Assembly: GCF_004379255.2 (NCBI RefSeq)
Contig: NC_056038.1
Coordinates: 7,416,729 to 7,480,728, forward strand
Direction of reading: 5' to 3'
Origin: Salvia splendens
Lineage: Eukaryota > Streptophyta > Magnoliopsida > Lamiales > Lamiaceae
Length of the DNA stretch: 64,000 nt
In this document: positions 35,289 to 45,507 of the stretch, one piece after another
Numbering within the stretch: position 1 is the first letter of the stretch
How the letters are laid out: every line of letters begins with the position of its first letter
The notes under the pieces: model-generated
The model's input: only the letters and a program-made list of their open reading frames with translations
What the model was told of the DNA's origin: nothing
Database searches by the model: none
Position numbers and translations under genes: made by a program

Positions 35289-37203
35289 GGGCATCAGTAA
35301 CCCCGTCCCCAAGTCCCCTCCACGTCATCATTCCTCTACAGTTGCGGCCCAGGCCACAACTGCTGTAACCCTACAGGTTGCGGCCCGGGCCGCAACTAAT
35401 AAATGACACTATTCACAACTCCAACCTATTTTGAAAGTAAAATAAAAAACGCTGTAAATTTATAACACGGAAAATTTAATTTCATCGAATACTGCAAAAT
35501 TACAACATATAAATTTTTAAACTGAAAATAAAATACATGAAAACATAACGTCAATGCTGGAAAACGTTGTTGCGAGTCCAAATTTCTTCGATTAGATCGG
35601 CTTGGAGGCGAGTGTGTTGTTCCTCTTGGCGCATCGCAGCTGAACGAGCCATGACATTGCGGATGTCGTGAGGAAGGCCCTGCACGGGCGGCTCGGTGAC
35701 AACGTAGTTACTCCCGGTGCTGGCGAGCGGATCGTCGCTCCACAAAGTGACGTTATCTTGTTCGTCCTCAACAATCATGTTATGCATTATGATACATGCA
35801 TACATTGTGTCGGCGATGTTTGACCGCTGCCAACCACGGGCCGCCCCCTTCACGATAGCCCACCGCGCTTGGAGGACTCCGAATGCACGCTCGACATCTT
35901 TCCGAGCCGCCTCTTGCCTTTGGGCAAACATTGCCCTCCGATCGGTTGTCGGAGCTGTGATAGTCTTCACGAACACGGGCCATCGAGGGTAGATCCCGTC
36001 TGCCAGATAGTACCCCATACTATACCGACGGTGGTTGGCCGTGAACTCTACGTTCGGTGCTCGCCCAGCACACAAGTCGTTGAACAATGGAGACTCGTTC
36101 AACACATTGAGGTCGTTGTTGGACCCCGCGACACCAAAGTAGGCATGCCAGATCCACAATCTGCAATCGGCAACGGCCTCCAACACAATCGTGGGATGTG
36201 TGCCCTTGTGCCCGCTAGTGTATTGTCCTCTCCAAGCCGTTGGACAATTCTTCCACTGCCAGTGCATACAGTCGATGCTTCCAAGCATCCCCGGGAAGCC
36301 GTGGGCCCGCTCGTGCATGTCGACCAACTTGCTAACGTCGTCGGTCGTTGGCTTTCTCAAGTACGTATCCTTGAATGCTTCGACGACTGCCCGACAGAAT
36401 CTAGCGAGGGACTCCCGTCCAGTAGGCTCGCTTACATGGAGATACTCATCGAACATATCTGATGTAGTTCCGTAAGCGAGTTGACGAATGGCAGACGTGC
36501 ATTTCTGCAACGTCGATATACTTTCCCGGCCCACAGCATCGGTAGTTTGGCAGAAATACGGGTCACGAGCTACAACGGCGTTGACAATGCGTATGAACAA
36601 AGGCCTCCGCATCCGGAACCGGCGACGGAACATCTGATCACTCCATCGCGGATCTCTAGAGAAATAATCCGTGAAAAGCCGCAAGGCAGCTTGTTCACGG
36701 TCTCGGTGAATATACATCCGGGTACGTGGTACCCGGGTTCGTTGTTCGTTCCGAGCTTGAATAGCAGCTTGGAAGCGTTCAACTTCGTTGTTCATTTCTT
36801 CTTGGATTGCCGGTACCGCCTCTCCTAACACTCGGGTCAATTGATCTTCGAATATTCTTTGACGAGGAGGCATTTTTTCGAATTTTAGGAAGAGATTTGA
36901 AGTTGAATGTGAAGTTGAATGTGTATGAAAATGGTGTAGTATTTATAGAAAAAAATTTCGAATTTAAAATAAAAAAAAAAAATATTTGGTTGCGGCCCGA
37001 CCCGTCACCGTGCAACGCTGGGCCGGGACGCGGGACTTGCGGCCCGTCTCCGTGCAACCCCGTCCCGGGCCGGGACGCGGGACGCTCCCCAGGCCGGTCA
37101 CGCGTCACCGGGACGGTCCTGAGCCGTGCCGCACTTCCGTGTAATGCATGGGACGGGCCGGGACTCGCAATTTGCGGCCCGGCCCCAAGCGTTACGCATG
37201 CTC
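35289..37203 (-). mobile_element. PIF/Harbinger element with intact transposase, 1915 bp
   Basis: Bounded by TTA at 35286-35288 and 37204-37206. The ends are related inverted sequences: left GGGCATCAGTAAC, right read inward GAGCATGCGTAAC. Both subterminal regions are very GC-rich, with repeated 'ttgcggcccg' motifs (about 35340-35400 and 36985-37195), in contrast with the AT-rich surroundings. The sole gene is the transposase at 35551-36873; no SANT partner gene fits in the remaining space. Intact coding and well-defined ends suggest a recent insertion that may still make active transposase. Confidence 0.9.
35551..36873 (-). CDS. PIF/Harbinger DDE transposase (HARBI1/ALP1-like)
   Basis: Single uninterrupted 440-aa frame with an ATG start (MPPRQRIFEDQL). 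It cuts and joins the element ends in the nucleus. An N-terminal helix-rich region has RWSDQMFRRRFRMRRPLF. The DDE_Tnp_4 catalytic domain follows, with candidate residues Asp201 (GSIDCMHW), Asp292 (YYLADGIYP) and Glu328 (RKDVERAFGVLQ). The Asp-to-Glu spacing of 35 residues is as expected for the superfamily. Other family blocks include GHKGTHPTIVLEAV, GSNNDLNVL and IIMHNMIVEDE. Length is normal for the family and no stop or frameshift was found. Domesticated relatives such as ALP1 exist, but here clear terminal repeats and the target duplication place the gene inside a transposon. Confidence 0.93.
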   Translation of the reverse strand: MPPRQRIFEDQLTRVLGEAVPAIQEEMNNEVERFQAAIQARNEQRTRVPRTRMYIHRDREQAALRLFTDYFSRDPRWSDQMFRRRFRMRRPLFIRIVNAVVARDPYFCQTTDAVGRESISTLQKCTSAIRQLAYGTTSDMFDEYLHVSEPTGRESLARFCRAVVEAFKDTYLRKPTTDDVSKLVDMHERAHGFPGMLGSIDCMHWQWKNCPTAWRGQYTSGHKGTHPTIVLEAVADCRLWIWHAYFGVAGSNNDLNVLNESPLFNDLCAGRAPNVEFTANHRRYSMGYYLADGIYPRWPVFVKTITAPTTDRRAMFAQRQEAARKDVERAFGVLQARWAIVKGAARGWQRSNIADTMYACIIMHNMIVEDEQDNVTLWSDDPLASTGSNYVVTEPPVQGLPHDIRNVMARSAAMRQEEQHTRLQADLIEEIWTRNNVFQH

Positions 37204-37277
37204 TTAGGTATCTAAATGAAGCACGTAAGCTCTAGCAGCACCACCGTTAAAGTAAATCCGCACCTTTCATTCGTTGC

Positions 37278-37315
37278 CACGTGGCGCACCTCCTCCCTCG
37301 CTCACCTCTATATAG
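37278..37315 (+). promoter_or_regulatory. G-box and TATA box of ABCF1
   Basis: The palindrome GCCACGTGGC (core CACGTG at 37278-37283), a bZIP/bHLH site, is followed by CTATATAG at 37308-37315. The ATG is at 37554. The leader probably contains an intron, from 'caac|gtaaat' near 37450 to 'tttgcag' ending at 37553. Confidence 0.6.
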
Positions 37316-37553
37316 TTACGACCACCAAACCCAAACCCTTATTCACGCATTTCTCTTCATTCCAAAGCTGCCGCACGAAGCTTTGCCCGAGACTAAAGGA
37401 AGCTTTGCCAAACCCTAGATCTCGCTGCAGCTCTCTCCAGAATTCAACGTAAATTTTCCAGTGCTGCTTCTTTTCACGCGATTTTGCGTTTCTATATATT
37501 CGATTTCGAATTTCTTCTCTTTTGTGGTCAGAGAATTGAGTTTTGCTTTGCAG

Positions 37554-40500
37554 ATGGTGTCTGATGCGAGTAAGAAAAAGGCGGCTCAGAAGAAGGCCGC
37601 GGCCGCCGCTAAAAGAGGCGCTAAGGCCACAGCATCTAAGGCGGCTGCGCCTGAGAACGGTAGCAGCAATGTTGATGGTCTGTCCAGCGGAGTTGGGGAT
37701 CTTGTCATTTCTGATCGGACGTGTACCGGTGTTCTCTGCTCCCATCCTTTGTCCCGAGATATTCGGGTGAGCACTCGATCCCCTATTTTCTATTGACTGC
37801 GTTTTTTTCTAGGAATTTATACTTTTTCAGTTTTTAAAACAAAGGGGTTGCTGTTTGTTGATAAATTTTCTTTGCGCGACCACCATGTTTGTTTTTTATC
37901 TGGATTTGTGTAGACAAATCGTGCACTGTTTGTGCATTATTTATGTACATGTGAATTTATGTTCACATAGACCAAAAACAGAAATTTATCCATCCGTGTC
38001 TCTTATCTGCCTTTTCCCAACTAATTTTGAGGCTTGAATGAGGTTTTGAATGGTTTATCACCGTGTCGAGTAGTTATAAGGTTAGATTTAGTTATTGAAC
38101 TGTGATTTTGAGACTGCATAATAGCCCCTCAAATACTGTATGAAACTTGGAAGCAGGCTGTAGCTGTCAAAATATAATCTCACCATCAGATTGCACTGTA
38201 TAGTGTTATGTGTTTTTACATGGAATACTTTTGATAATGCTAGTGGCATAACAAGTAGGTGGATTATGGCAACTTGACTTCCTGACATCGAGTTTGTGAC
38301 ATTAGTATCATGTTGTTAATTGGCACTTAGAGTTTACAGAATACTTCATTAATTAGACTAGGCCTGAAAAGAAAATAATTAGCATCACATGATCCTCTAA
38401 TAATATGGGTTCTTTGTCTTTTTTTAATGTTTTCTGGTGAAGTCTCATGTTTAGTTTATTGTTGCTAGCTTGGTGCACCTAGATGAGCGCCTTGTCTATC
38501 CAATAAGTTCAACCTTGTAAGGAATGCTCTGTATTAGGTAACTTGTGTACGAATTGTCATTTTTTAAAACCGAGCAACAATATTTCTGTCCAAAAATTTG
38601 TATAATATGTACCGTCTCTTGAACGCAATCTGATAGAGGGTTTTTTTATTGTGTCATGCAGATAGAATCTCTTTCCCTGACTTTCCATGGCCATGATCTA
38701 ATAGTTGACTCTGAACTAGAACTGAACTATGGCAGGTAATCAGTGTTCCTTGGATTTATATACTTTCTTATTTGTATGATAATTTAATAATTAACTTGAA
38801 CATTATGTTTGCTACCTATCTTTGCAGACGTTATGGTTTGCTTGGCTTGAATGGCTGTGGAAAGTCTACTCTTCTTACTTCAATAGGTGCCCGTGAGCTT
38901 CCAATTCCAGAGCACATGGATATTTATCACCTTTCCAGAGAAATTGAAGCTTCTGATATGTCCTCGCTTCAGGCTGTTATAAGTTGTGATGAGGAGCGAT
39001 TGAAATTGGAGAAAGAAGTTGAAATTTTGTCTACCCAGGTATATTTCATTGCTAAAGAACGGTTTTTATTTTCTTTCTCATAATAATTGCATTACACCAA
39101 TGTATTTTCATGTCTTATATGTTGTAGGATGATGGTGGTGGAGAAGCCCTTGAACGCATTTATGAACGGTTGGATGCATTGGATGCAGCCACTGCTGAAA
39201 AGCGAGCTGCTGAGATTTTATTTGGTCTTGGTTTTACAAAGCAAATGCAAGAGAAAAAAACACGCGACTTTTCTGGTGGCTGGAGGATGAGGATTGCTTT
39301 AGCAAGAGCTCTCTTCATGAATCCCACTATATTGTTGCTTGATGAACCAACTAATCATCTTGGTATGCTCAGTAGATAGTATGACCTTCAGAGTATTTAT
39401 GTGGCCCCATAGACTCGTGACTTTTTGTTTTATGAACATATTATATCAATGTCAATGTTGCTCCTTTTTCTTGTAGTAGTTTTTAACTGATCGTGTCAAT
39501 TGCTTGGTTATCTACACACTATTTTAGCTTTCTCTTATAATTTTTTTATCTTAATTTATTCACTTTTTAATGTGCACAGATTTGGAGGCATGTGTCTGGT
39601 TAGAAGAGACGTTGAAGAAGTTTGAGCGAATTCTTGTTGTGGTTTCACATTCCCAGGATTTCTTGAATGGAGTTTGCACGAACATCATACATATGCAGAG
39701 TAAGAAGATAAAGCTCTACTCTGGAAATTATGACCAGTACGTCCAAACCAGATCTGAACTCGAGGAGAACCAGATGAAACAATATAAGTGGGAACAGGAG
39801 CAGATAGCGTCAATGAAGGAATACATTGCACGGTTTGGTCATGGATCTGCTAAGCTTGCCCGTCAGGCCCAGAGTAAGGAGAAAACTTTGGCGAAGATGG
39901 AACGGGGTGGTCTTACGGAGAAGGTGGCCCGAGATAAAGTCCTTGTTTTCAATTTCACTGATGTTGGAAAGCTCCCACCACCTGTTCTTCAGTTTGTGGA
40001 AGTGAAGTTTGGCTACACACCTGATAATCTCATCTACAAGAATTTGGATTTTGGTGTGGACCTTGATTCGAGAGTGGCATTGGTTGGACCTAATGGTGCT
40101 GGTAAGAGCACACTCCTAAAGCTGATGACAGGGGATTTGGTTCCTCAAGATGGCATGGTTCGCCGCCATAACCACTTGAGGATTGCACAGTTCCATCAGC
40201 ATTTGGCTGAGAAACTTGATGTGGAAATGTCAGCTCTCCAATATATGATGGGGGAGTATCCTGGGCATGAAGAAGAGAAGATGAGAGCCATAATTGGAAG
40301 GTTTGGGCTAACTGGCAAAGCACAAGTGATGCCTATGAAGAACTTGTCTGATGGGCAGAGGAGCCGCGTGATATTTGCGTGGCTGGCTTGGAGGCAGCCA
40401 CACATGCTACTGCTGGATGAGCCAACTAACCATCTGGATATTGAGACAATCGACTCACTGGCGGAGGCACTTAATAACTGGGATGGTGGCTTGGTTCTTG

Positions 40501-40637
40501 TTAGCCACGATTTCAGACTGATAAACCAGGTTGCGAAAGAGATATGGGTGTGCGAGAATCAGGCGGTGACTCGGTGGGAGGGAGACATCATGGACTTCAA
40601 GCGGCACTTGAGGGCGAGAGCTGGTTTGTTCGACTAA
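37554..40637 (+). CDS. ABCF1: ABC transporter F family member 1 (soluble twin-ATPase)
   Basis: GCN20/ABCF-type protein with two ATPase domains and no membrane segment, acting at the ribosome in translation control. Five coding exons give 596 aa: 37554-37766, 38662-38735, 38828-39038, 39128-39362 and 39580-40637. The N-terminus is an Ala/Lys-rich tail ([16 protein letters not shown]). NBD1 has Walker [10 protein letters not shown], signature SGGWRMR and Walker [12 protein letters not shown]; this last motif is split by the intron after exon 4. The linker is charged and helical ([16 protein letters not shown]). NBD2 has [18 protein letters not shown] and [11 protein letters not shown]. Length and motif order match Arabidopsis ABCF1. 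All key residues are present and it appears functional. Confidence 0.95.
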
Positions 40638-41098
40638 GGTGAGATGGTGGCGCACGGGCTAGTTTTCCTCATCATAGCTTTGCTGCTCAGACGGGTATTC
40701 TACTGGGCGATGATGCTTGTGGTCGCGCATAAAGGAGATAGATAGATGTGAAATGGGTGCTGGCTGCTGTATTCTCTTCCTGAGGCAAATACCCTGGCGT
40801 CCAAGCGGCGGAGGTGTCTCCTCCCTCCACTAATATGTTGATGTATTGAATTGCCATTGTCGTTCTTGAATCATATAATGTTTGAATCTAGTATTTTAAT
40901 AAACAATATAATGACTGGCATCTCATTTGTGTGCTTTTGGGTGTTGTACGGATATTGTTCGACTTTAGCTTCATATTATTATATTAGGATTCACGTTGTA
41001 GGATGCATATTCTTGGTTTAAATTAGGCCAATAAGTTAATACTCCATCGGTACCAACAAGTGAGGCGTTTCAATTCGGATTTTGTTTTGCAAAAATGA
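40638..41098. other. ABCF1 3' flank
   Basis: Probably holds the 3' UTR, including candidate poly(A) signals near 40898 ('aataaacaatata'). No other gene. Confidence 0.5.
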
Positions 41099-41100
41099 TA

Positions 41101-42011
41101 GTCTCTCCGTCCCACAATAATTGTCATTTTTTTTCATTTCGGTCCATCTCACAATAATTGTTACATTTTATTTTTACCATAAAGGGTAAGTAAGTTTTAT
41201 ATTCCACTAACTCACTTCACTCACATTTTATTATAAGAGCATTCACAATGGGGGTGATCACCAAGGCCGATTGATCGCCCCCCTCGCCTCCGACCAGTCA
41301 CCATTGTGGAGGGAGGGCCGATTCTCCCTCCTCCTCGCCTTCGCCCCCGCGCCGATCAATGGCCTCAGCCGATGGCCCCATCGGCTCTGCATGGGCCTCC
41401 ATTGCGGAGGCTCGAGCTGATGGCGGAGCCGATTTTCCTTTTTTTTATTTTTTAATTATTTTTTTTATTTTCTCCTATTATAAATACCTCAATCTCCTCT
41501 CCTTCATTTCACACACCCACATCCTTCTCTATTTCACATTTTTTGTCACTAGAAATGTCTTTTATTCAAATTCGTTTCTCGTTGTATTATGTTTTCCAAT
41601 ATTGTAATACATCGAAGAATGAATTTATTATGTAATTTTATTTATATTATTTAGACATTTATGCTTTATTTAGTTTTTAAAATGTCGTATATTTTACATT
41701 GTCTTTAATTATTATATCAATAAAAATTAAAAGAGTGAAATAAAATAGTGATGCTGTGGAAATGCGATAGACTCTAGGATGGACTCTAAATGCAGGGAGA
41801 TAGGCTCTGGGATGGTCCTGCTAACGTGACAGGAAAAAATGGAGATAGGCTCCGAGATAGGCTCCGAAGATAGGCTCTTATTGTGAATGCTCTAAAACCA
41901 ATATAAAAAAGCGGGTCTCACATTCCACTAACTTTTCCAACAAACTTTTCTTTACATTTCTTAAAACTTGTGCCCACAATAAGAGTGACAATTATTGTGG
42001 GACGTAGAGAG
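41101..42011. mobile_element. Stowaway MITE split by a nested Harbinger MITE
   Basis: The ends 'gtctctccgtcccacaataattgt' and 'acaattattgtgggacgtagagag' are inverted copies, with TA at 41099-41100 and 42012-42013. Inner sequences also pair ('gttttatattccactaact' with 'ctcacattccactaac' regions). The element's own sequence is about 255 bp (41101-41236 plus 41893-42011). The rest is a later insertion at a TAA target. Confidence 0.85.
41237..41892. mobile_element. Nested Harbinger-type MITE, 656 bp, TAA target
   Basis: Terminal repeats GAGCATTCACAATGG / 'attgtgaatgctc' with TAA at 41234-41236 and 41893-41895, inside a Stowaway MITE. The left third is GC-rich with repeated 'gccgat' and 'ggcctc' motifs, and the rest is AT-rich. 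The plus-strand frame at 41359-41607 looks incidental. Confidence 0.88.
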
Positions 42012-42013
42012 TA

Positions 42014-43282
42014 ATAAATAGTTAGAATTGAGAGAAAGTAAAGTAAGTAAGAGAATAACACGAGAGTAATTAAGTGAGAGTACTATTTATTTAACATGCA
42101 TAAGTGAGCGTGTGTACGGGTAACTTTATCCTTAAACAAACACGTTCCCTTCAACACAAATAGAAAATACTAGTATTACTAGTAAAAGATATCCAAGAAC
42201 CGCATGAAATTCGAATTTCCATTAAAAAGAAGAAAAATGGTCCCCAATAGAAACCAGAAAGTGTCTTCGTTCAAAAATACTAGGTCAAATTCCCAATATT
42301 TACCCAAACAGAAGGAAATATCAATAAAAATAATACTATTGCATGTCTGGAAGTTATTGATAAAATTAGCAGGGAATTGATATTTATAAACCCTCCTATA
42401 TTAGTAGAGTATTGATAGCTATTGAGAAAACAGAAAAGGCATGTTTGATTTTCATATGCACAAGGATCAAAATTTAAAGGTAGAAAAGTAAGGATCAAAA
42501 CCCCGTCATCAAAGTAAAATATCTAATGGATATTTATTAATTACTAACATTTAAAGTTGAGTTCATCAATGTATAAAGAACGTAGTTAAATTCTACTTGA
42601 GATCATTAAGACTTAAACGTCAGGCATGAATCTCATCATTGTGTTAAAATACGGGATGAAAGTATATATGAAAAAATGGGTGAGCATCGCACATAATTAA
42701 AGTTTGACAATTTCACGAAAGGTCACACTATAAAATGGATTATTAAATGCAGACTCTAATATGGAACAAAATACTATTGTAGTTGAAAAGTGTCGAATTT
42801 CATCAGTCTCTTGTGTGGTCTAGAACTCAGGAACCTCATGTTACACTTTGCTTAATTATATGTTGGCAAATGCGTGTATATATCCACTATCCACTAATAT
42901 ATTAATCACAATTAGAATTCCATAATTAGAGTGGAGTGTAACTACTTTTGATTAGCTATTCCTATATCAAGGCCAAGTAACTACTCCATTTACAAATTCA
43001 TTTGAATTGTTTTTTTATATACTTTGTAGTACTGTATTACATTTTTTGCTTTCAATCTCAAACCATTTTTTTGTGTATTTTTCTTCGTTCTATATTAATT
43101 TCAATTCCTTATAAACCTCTAATTTCTAACAAATAATCTTTATTGCATCAATTTAATAAGAGCTAAAGGTAATAGTGGTCAATTTAAATAAAACTAACAA
43201 TATAAAAAAGAAATAAAAATAGTGGCAGGGTCTTAATCTCCCCTCTACCACCCATGGCCCTCAGGCCTCCAAAGAGGCTCAT
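42014..43282. other. AT-rich intergenic DNA, no gene seen
   Basis: 1.3 kb between the MITE nest and the LTR element; no recognised coding sequence or RNA gene. Confidence 0.5.
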
Positions 43283-43287
43283 GATTC

Positions 43288-43619
43288 TGATAGAACCTTG
43301 TTCTATCGGGATTGAGCACGCACGTTTGAAACGAGAATAAAAGAAAGATAAACCCTAGTTGAGGTGCTAGGGGGCGATTTCCGCCAGAACCGGAATGAGA
43401 ATAAGTTTTAACTTTATTTCTCAATGAATCAAAATATTAGAGAATTCTATAATTTATAGAATTCTAAACCCTAAACATATCTTGCTAATCAAGAAAGATA
43501 ATAAAAGATTACAAAAGATATGGAATATAACTAACTAAAATAAGAGATACTAAATCAAATAAAATAAAAGATATTGGAGATAATCTTCGGCGAGATTCAG
43601 TAAATCGAGGACCCTATCA
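43288..43619 (-). repeat. Left LTR (3' LTR of the minus-strand element)
   Basis: 332-bp direct repeat, TG...CA-bounded, differing from the other LTR by a single extra G. Confidence 0.95.
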
Positions 43620-43649
43620 ACTCTCCCGCCGTTGAAAACCACCTTGCCC

Positions 43650-45047
43650 TCAAGGTGGGTGATGAAATAAGAGCATGAGTGTCTCGTCCAAGGTGAAAGT
43701 ACTCTCAAAATCTCCAGGGTCAAAAATACGAACTCCTTTCATCGCACAAAAGTAGGACACTAATTCTCTTCCATCATAGCTATCATTGTACCCAATAAGG
43801 ATCTCCTTCCAACCGAATTCCTTGACAATTGGTGCATCGACGAAGCAACCTGCCAAAATAATTTTTGAGGCCAACCTCGGGCACATCATTTCCCTCTCAC
43901 ACATTGCATCAACAGTGAACTGCGATACAATTCCATAGCCTGTGTACGGGCCAACCATGCCAGTCTTCCATTGCGACGCAAATGAAATAACATTCGTTGC
44001 TAGTTTGGGATCAAGAACTGGTACAGTCTCCCTTCCCTCTGAAATTGTGAGTTCGAAATCAAGTATTAATTCATCATCTTCCACAGTAGCAGGAGATTCC
44101 TTAGAAACAATAGTAGCCACTAGTCCATCATCCACGACCACCTCTAAAGAATTCTCTCGGCACTCCAAGTTCTCAACCGGGATGACATCGCGAGGAAGCG
44201 AATTGCACATCGGAAGCATGCGTGCAACCTGTAATCTGTCATCTAGATAATAGGTACCATCAGACATCAATTCTCCAGTCTCTGCGGGTGTGAAGGGGTT
44301 AATATCGCCGGAAACCCATCGAATATGTCGATTCGCATTCTGAAAGTCATCGTCCTCGCGGGAATCAACATCATTTAATTCCCTCATAGCGACGGTCTCA
44401 GCTGGCTGATCAGACTCAGATGAGGTGTTGAAGACACTACCTCCACCTTCGACAACAATATTTCCAGAATCAAATATAGGATTGACGACTATATCTCCCG
44501 CTTTACATGCCTCCTTGTTATTTGCTTCTAAACTCTCATCCTCGTTTAATTCCGGAGCAAAGCGGTCATGAACGGCCAATAAGAAATCCTCCCAACTCTT
44601 ACCTTTGTTAATAACCTCCCAATATTCCCTCCAATCTGATGCCGGATGATCGAATAAATATTGTGTAAGATAAAGACGATCATCTAGCGGTGTGTAGTGG
44701 TGGTTATAGTACCTTTGAATCTTACCGATCCAATCCAGGGCATGCTCTCCGTCAAAACGTGGTGGTTCGAGGCGGAGGCGTGGTAGGGCTTCGGGCTTGA
44801 TACCCAGCGGTGTGGTTGTGACCGATGGTGGAAGAGACCAACCCCGCTGAGGTCCCGTGACCGGCTGCTGGTCCGGTGGCCGAGTATTCCACGGCTGATG
44901 TGTAGGTGAGCGCTCGACAAGGCTTTTCGGAGGCTCCTCGGTCAGTGTATGATGTCTGAAATTGGCTAGAAATTCGCCGTGAGCAGCGACTTCACGGCGT
45001 AAGTCCATGAGCATCTCGCAGATAGCGTGTTGTTCTAGAAAAACCAT
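43650..45047 (-). CDS. Retrotransposon gag-like protein with an unrecognised C-terminal half
   Basis: I take the ATG at 45047 (MVFLEQHAICEMLM), inside the element's interior, giving 465 aa. The longer open frame runs back into the LTR to 45308. Residues about 60-160 form a retrotransposon gag domain: LPRLRLEPPRFDGEHALDWI, then QRYYNHHYTPLDDRLYL, FDHPASDWREYW and FLLAVHDRFAPEL, as in Ty3-type plant gags. After that comes an acidic linker (SREDDDFQ) and about 200 residues I do not recognise (for example SFASQWKTGMVGPYTGYG and GWKEILIGYNDSYDGREL). No CCHC zinc knuckle and no Asp-Ser/Thr-Gly protease motif were seen. The last codons overlap a relic of the usual retroelement 3' end: in another frame just past the stop the sequence reads LEGKVVFNGGR. 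The frame is intact for its whole length, so the protein may be made. Confidence 0.85.
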   Translation of the reverse strand: MVFLEQHAICEMLMDLRREVAAHGEFLANFRHHTLTEEPPKSLVERSPTHQPWNTRPPDQQPVTGPQRGWSLPPSVTTTPLGIKPEALPRLRLEPPRFDGEHALDWIGKIQRYYNHHYTPLDDRLYLTQYLFDHPASDWREYWEVINKGKSWEDFLLAVHDRFAPELNEDESLEANNKEACKAGDIVVNPIFDSGNIVVEGGGSVFNTSSESDQPAETVAMRELNDVDSREDDDFQNANRHIRWVSGDINPFTPAETGELMSDGTYYLDDRLQVARMLPMCNSLPRDVIPVENLECRENSLEVVVDDGLVATIVSKESPATVEDDELILDFELTISEGRETVPVLDPKLATNVISFASQWKTGMVGPYTGYGIVSQFTVDAMCEREMMCPRLASKIILAGCFVDAPIVKEFGWKEILIGYNDSYDGRELVSYFCAMKGVRIFDPGDFESTFTLDETLMLLFHHPP

Positions 45048-45171
45048 GGAAATATGACTATATGAGTATTGTTTTGTGAGTGTGGAGTGTGAGGAGAAAT
45101 CTAGCGTGTGGTTGGAAAAGAAATAGAGAATTTGATGTGATGGAGGAAGAGTAAACAATGGAAGCACCAAT

Positions 45172-45502
45172 TGATAGAACCTTGTTCTATCGGGATTGAG
45201 CACGCACGTTTGAAACGAGAATAAAAGAAAGATAAACCCTAGTTGAGGTGCTAGGGGGCGATTTCCGCCAGAACCGGAATGAGAATAAGTTTTAACTTTA
45301 TTTCTCAATGAATCAAAATATTAGAGAATTCTATAATTTATAGAATTCTAAACCCTAAACATATCTTGCTAATCAAGAAAGATAATAAAAGATTACAAAA
45401 GATATGAATATAACTAACTAAAATAAGAGATACTAAATCAAATAAAATAAAAGATATTGGAGATAATCTTCGGCGAGATTCAGTAAATCGAGGACCCTAT
45501 CA
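45172..45502 (-). repeat. Right LTR (5' LTR of the minus-strand element)
   Basis: 331-bp direct repeat, near-identical partner of 43288-43619. Transcription of the gag-like gene would start in this copy. Confidence 0.95.
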
Positions 45503-45507
45503 GATTC

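Larger units (their letters stand above)
43288..45502 (-). mobile_element. Complete young non-autonomous LTR retroelement (gag-only)
   Basis: LTRs at 43288-43619 (332 bp) and 45172-45502 (331 bp) begin and end with the inverted TGATAG/CTATCA. They are identical as far as I can read except for one base (GATATGGAATA against GATATGAATA). An exact 5-bp target duplication, GATTC, is at 43283-43287 and 45503-45507. Read on the minus strand, a TGG-starting primer-site-like sequence (TGGTGCTTCC) follows the 5' LTR. A purine-rich tract (GGCGGGAGAGT) precedes the 3' LTR. The only gene is the gag-like frame at 43650-45047; there is no protease, reverse transcriptase, RNase H or integrase. This fits the TR-GAG class of non-autonomous elements. 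Confidence 0.95.

Noticed and set aside
35717..36828. Plus-strand open frames of up to 197 codons
   Set aside because: Antisense shadows of the intact transposase gene.
41359..41607. Plus-strand open frame of 82 codons
   Set aside because: It lies entirely inside the nested Harbinger MITE, is largely low-complexity, and has no family signature.
43942..44250. Plus-strand open frame of 102 codons
   Set aside because: Shadow of the gag-like gene on the opposite strand; Ser-rich antisense composition and no independent support.
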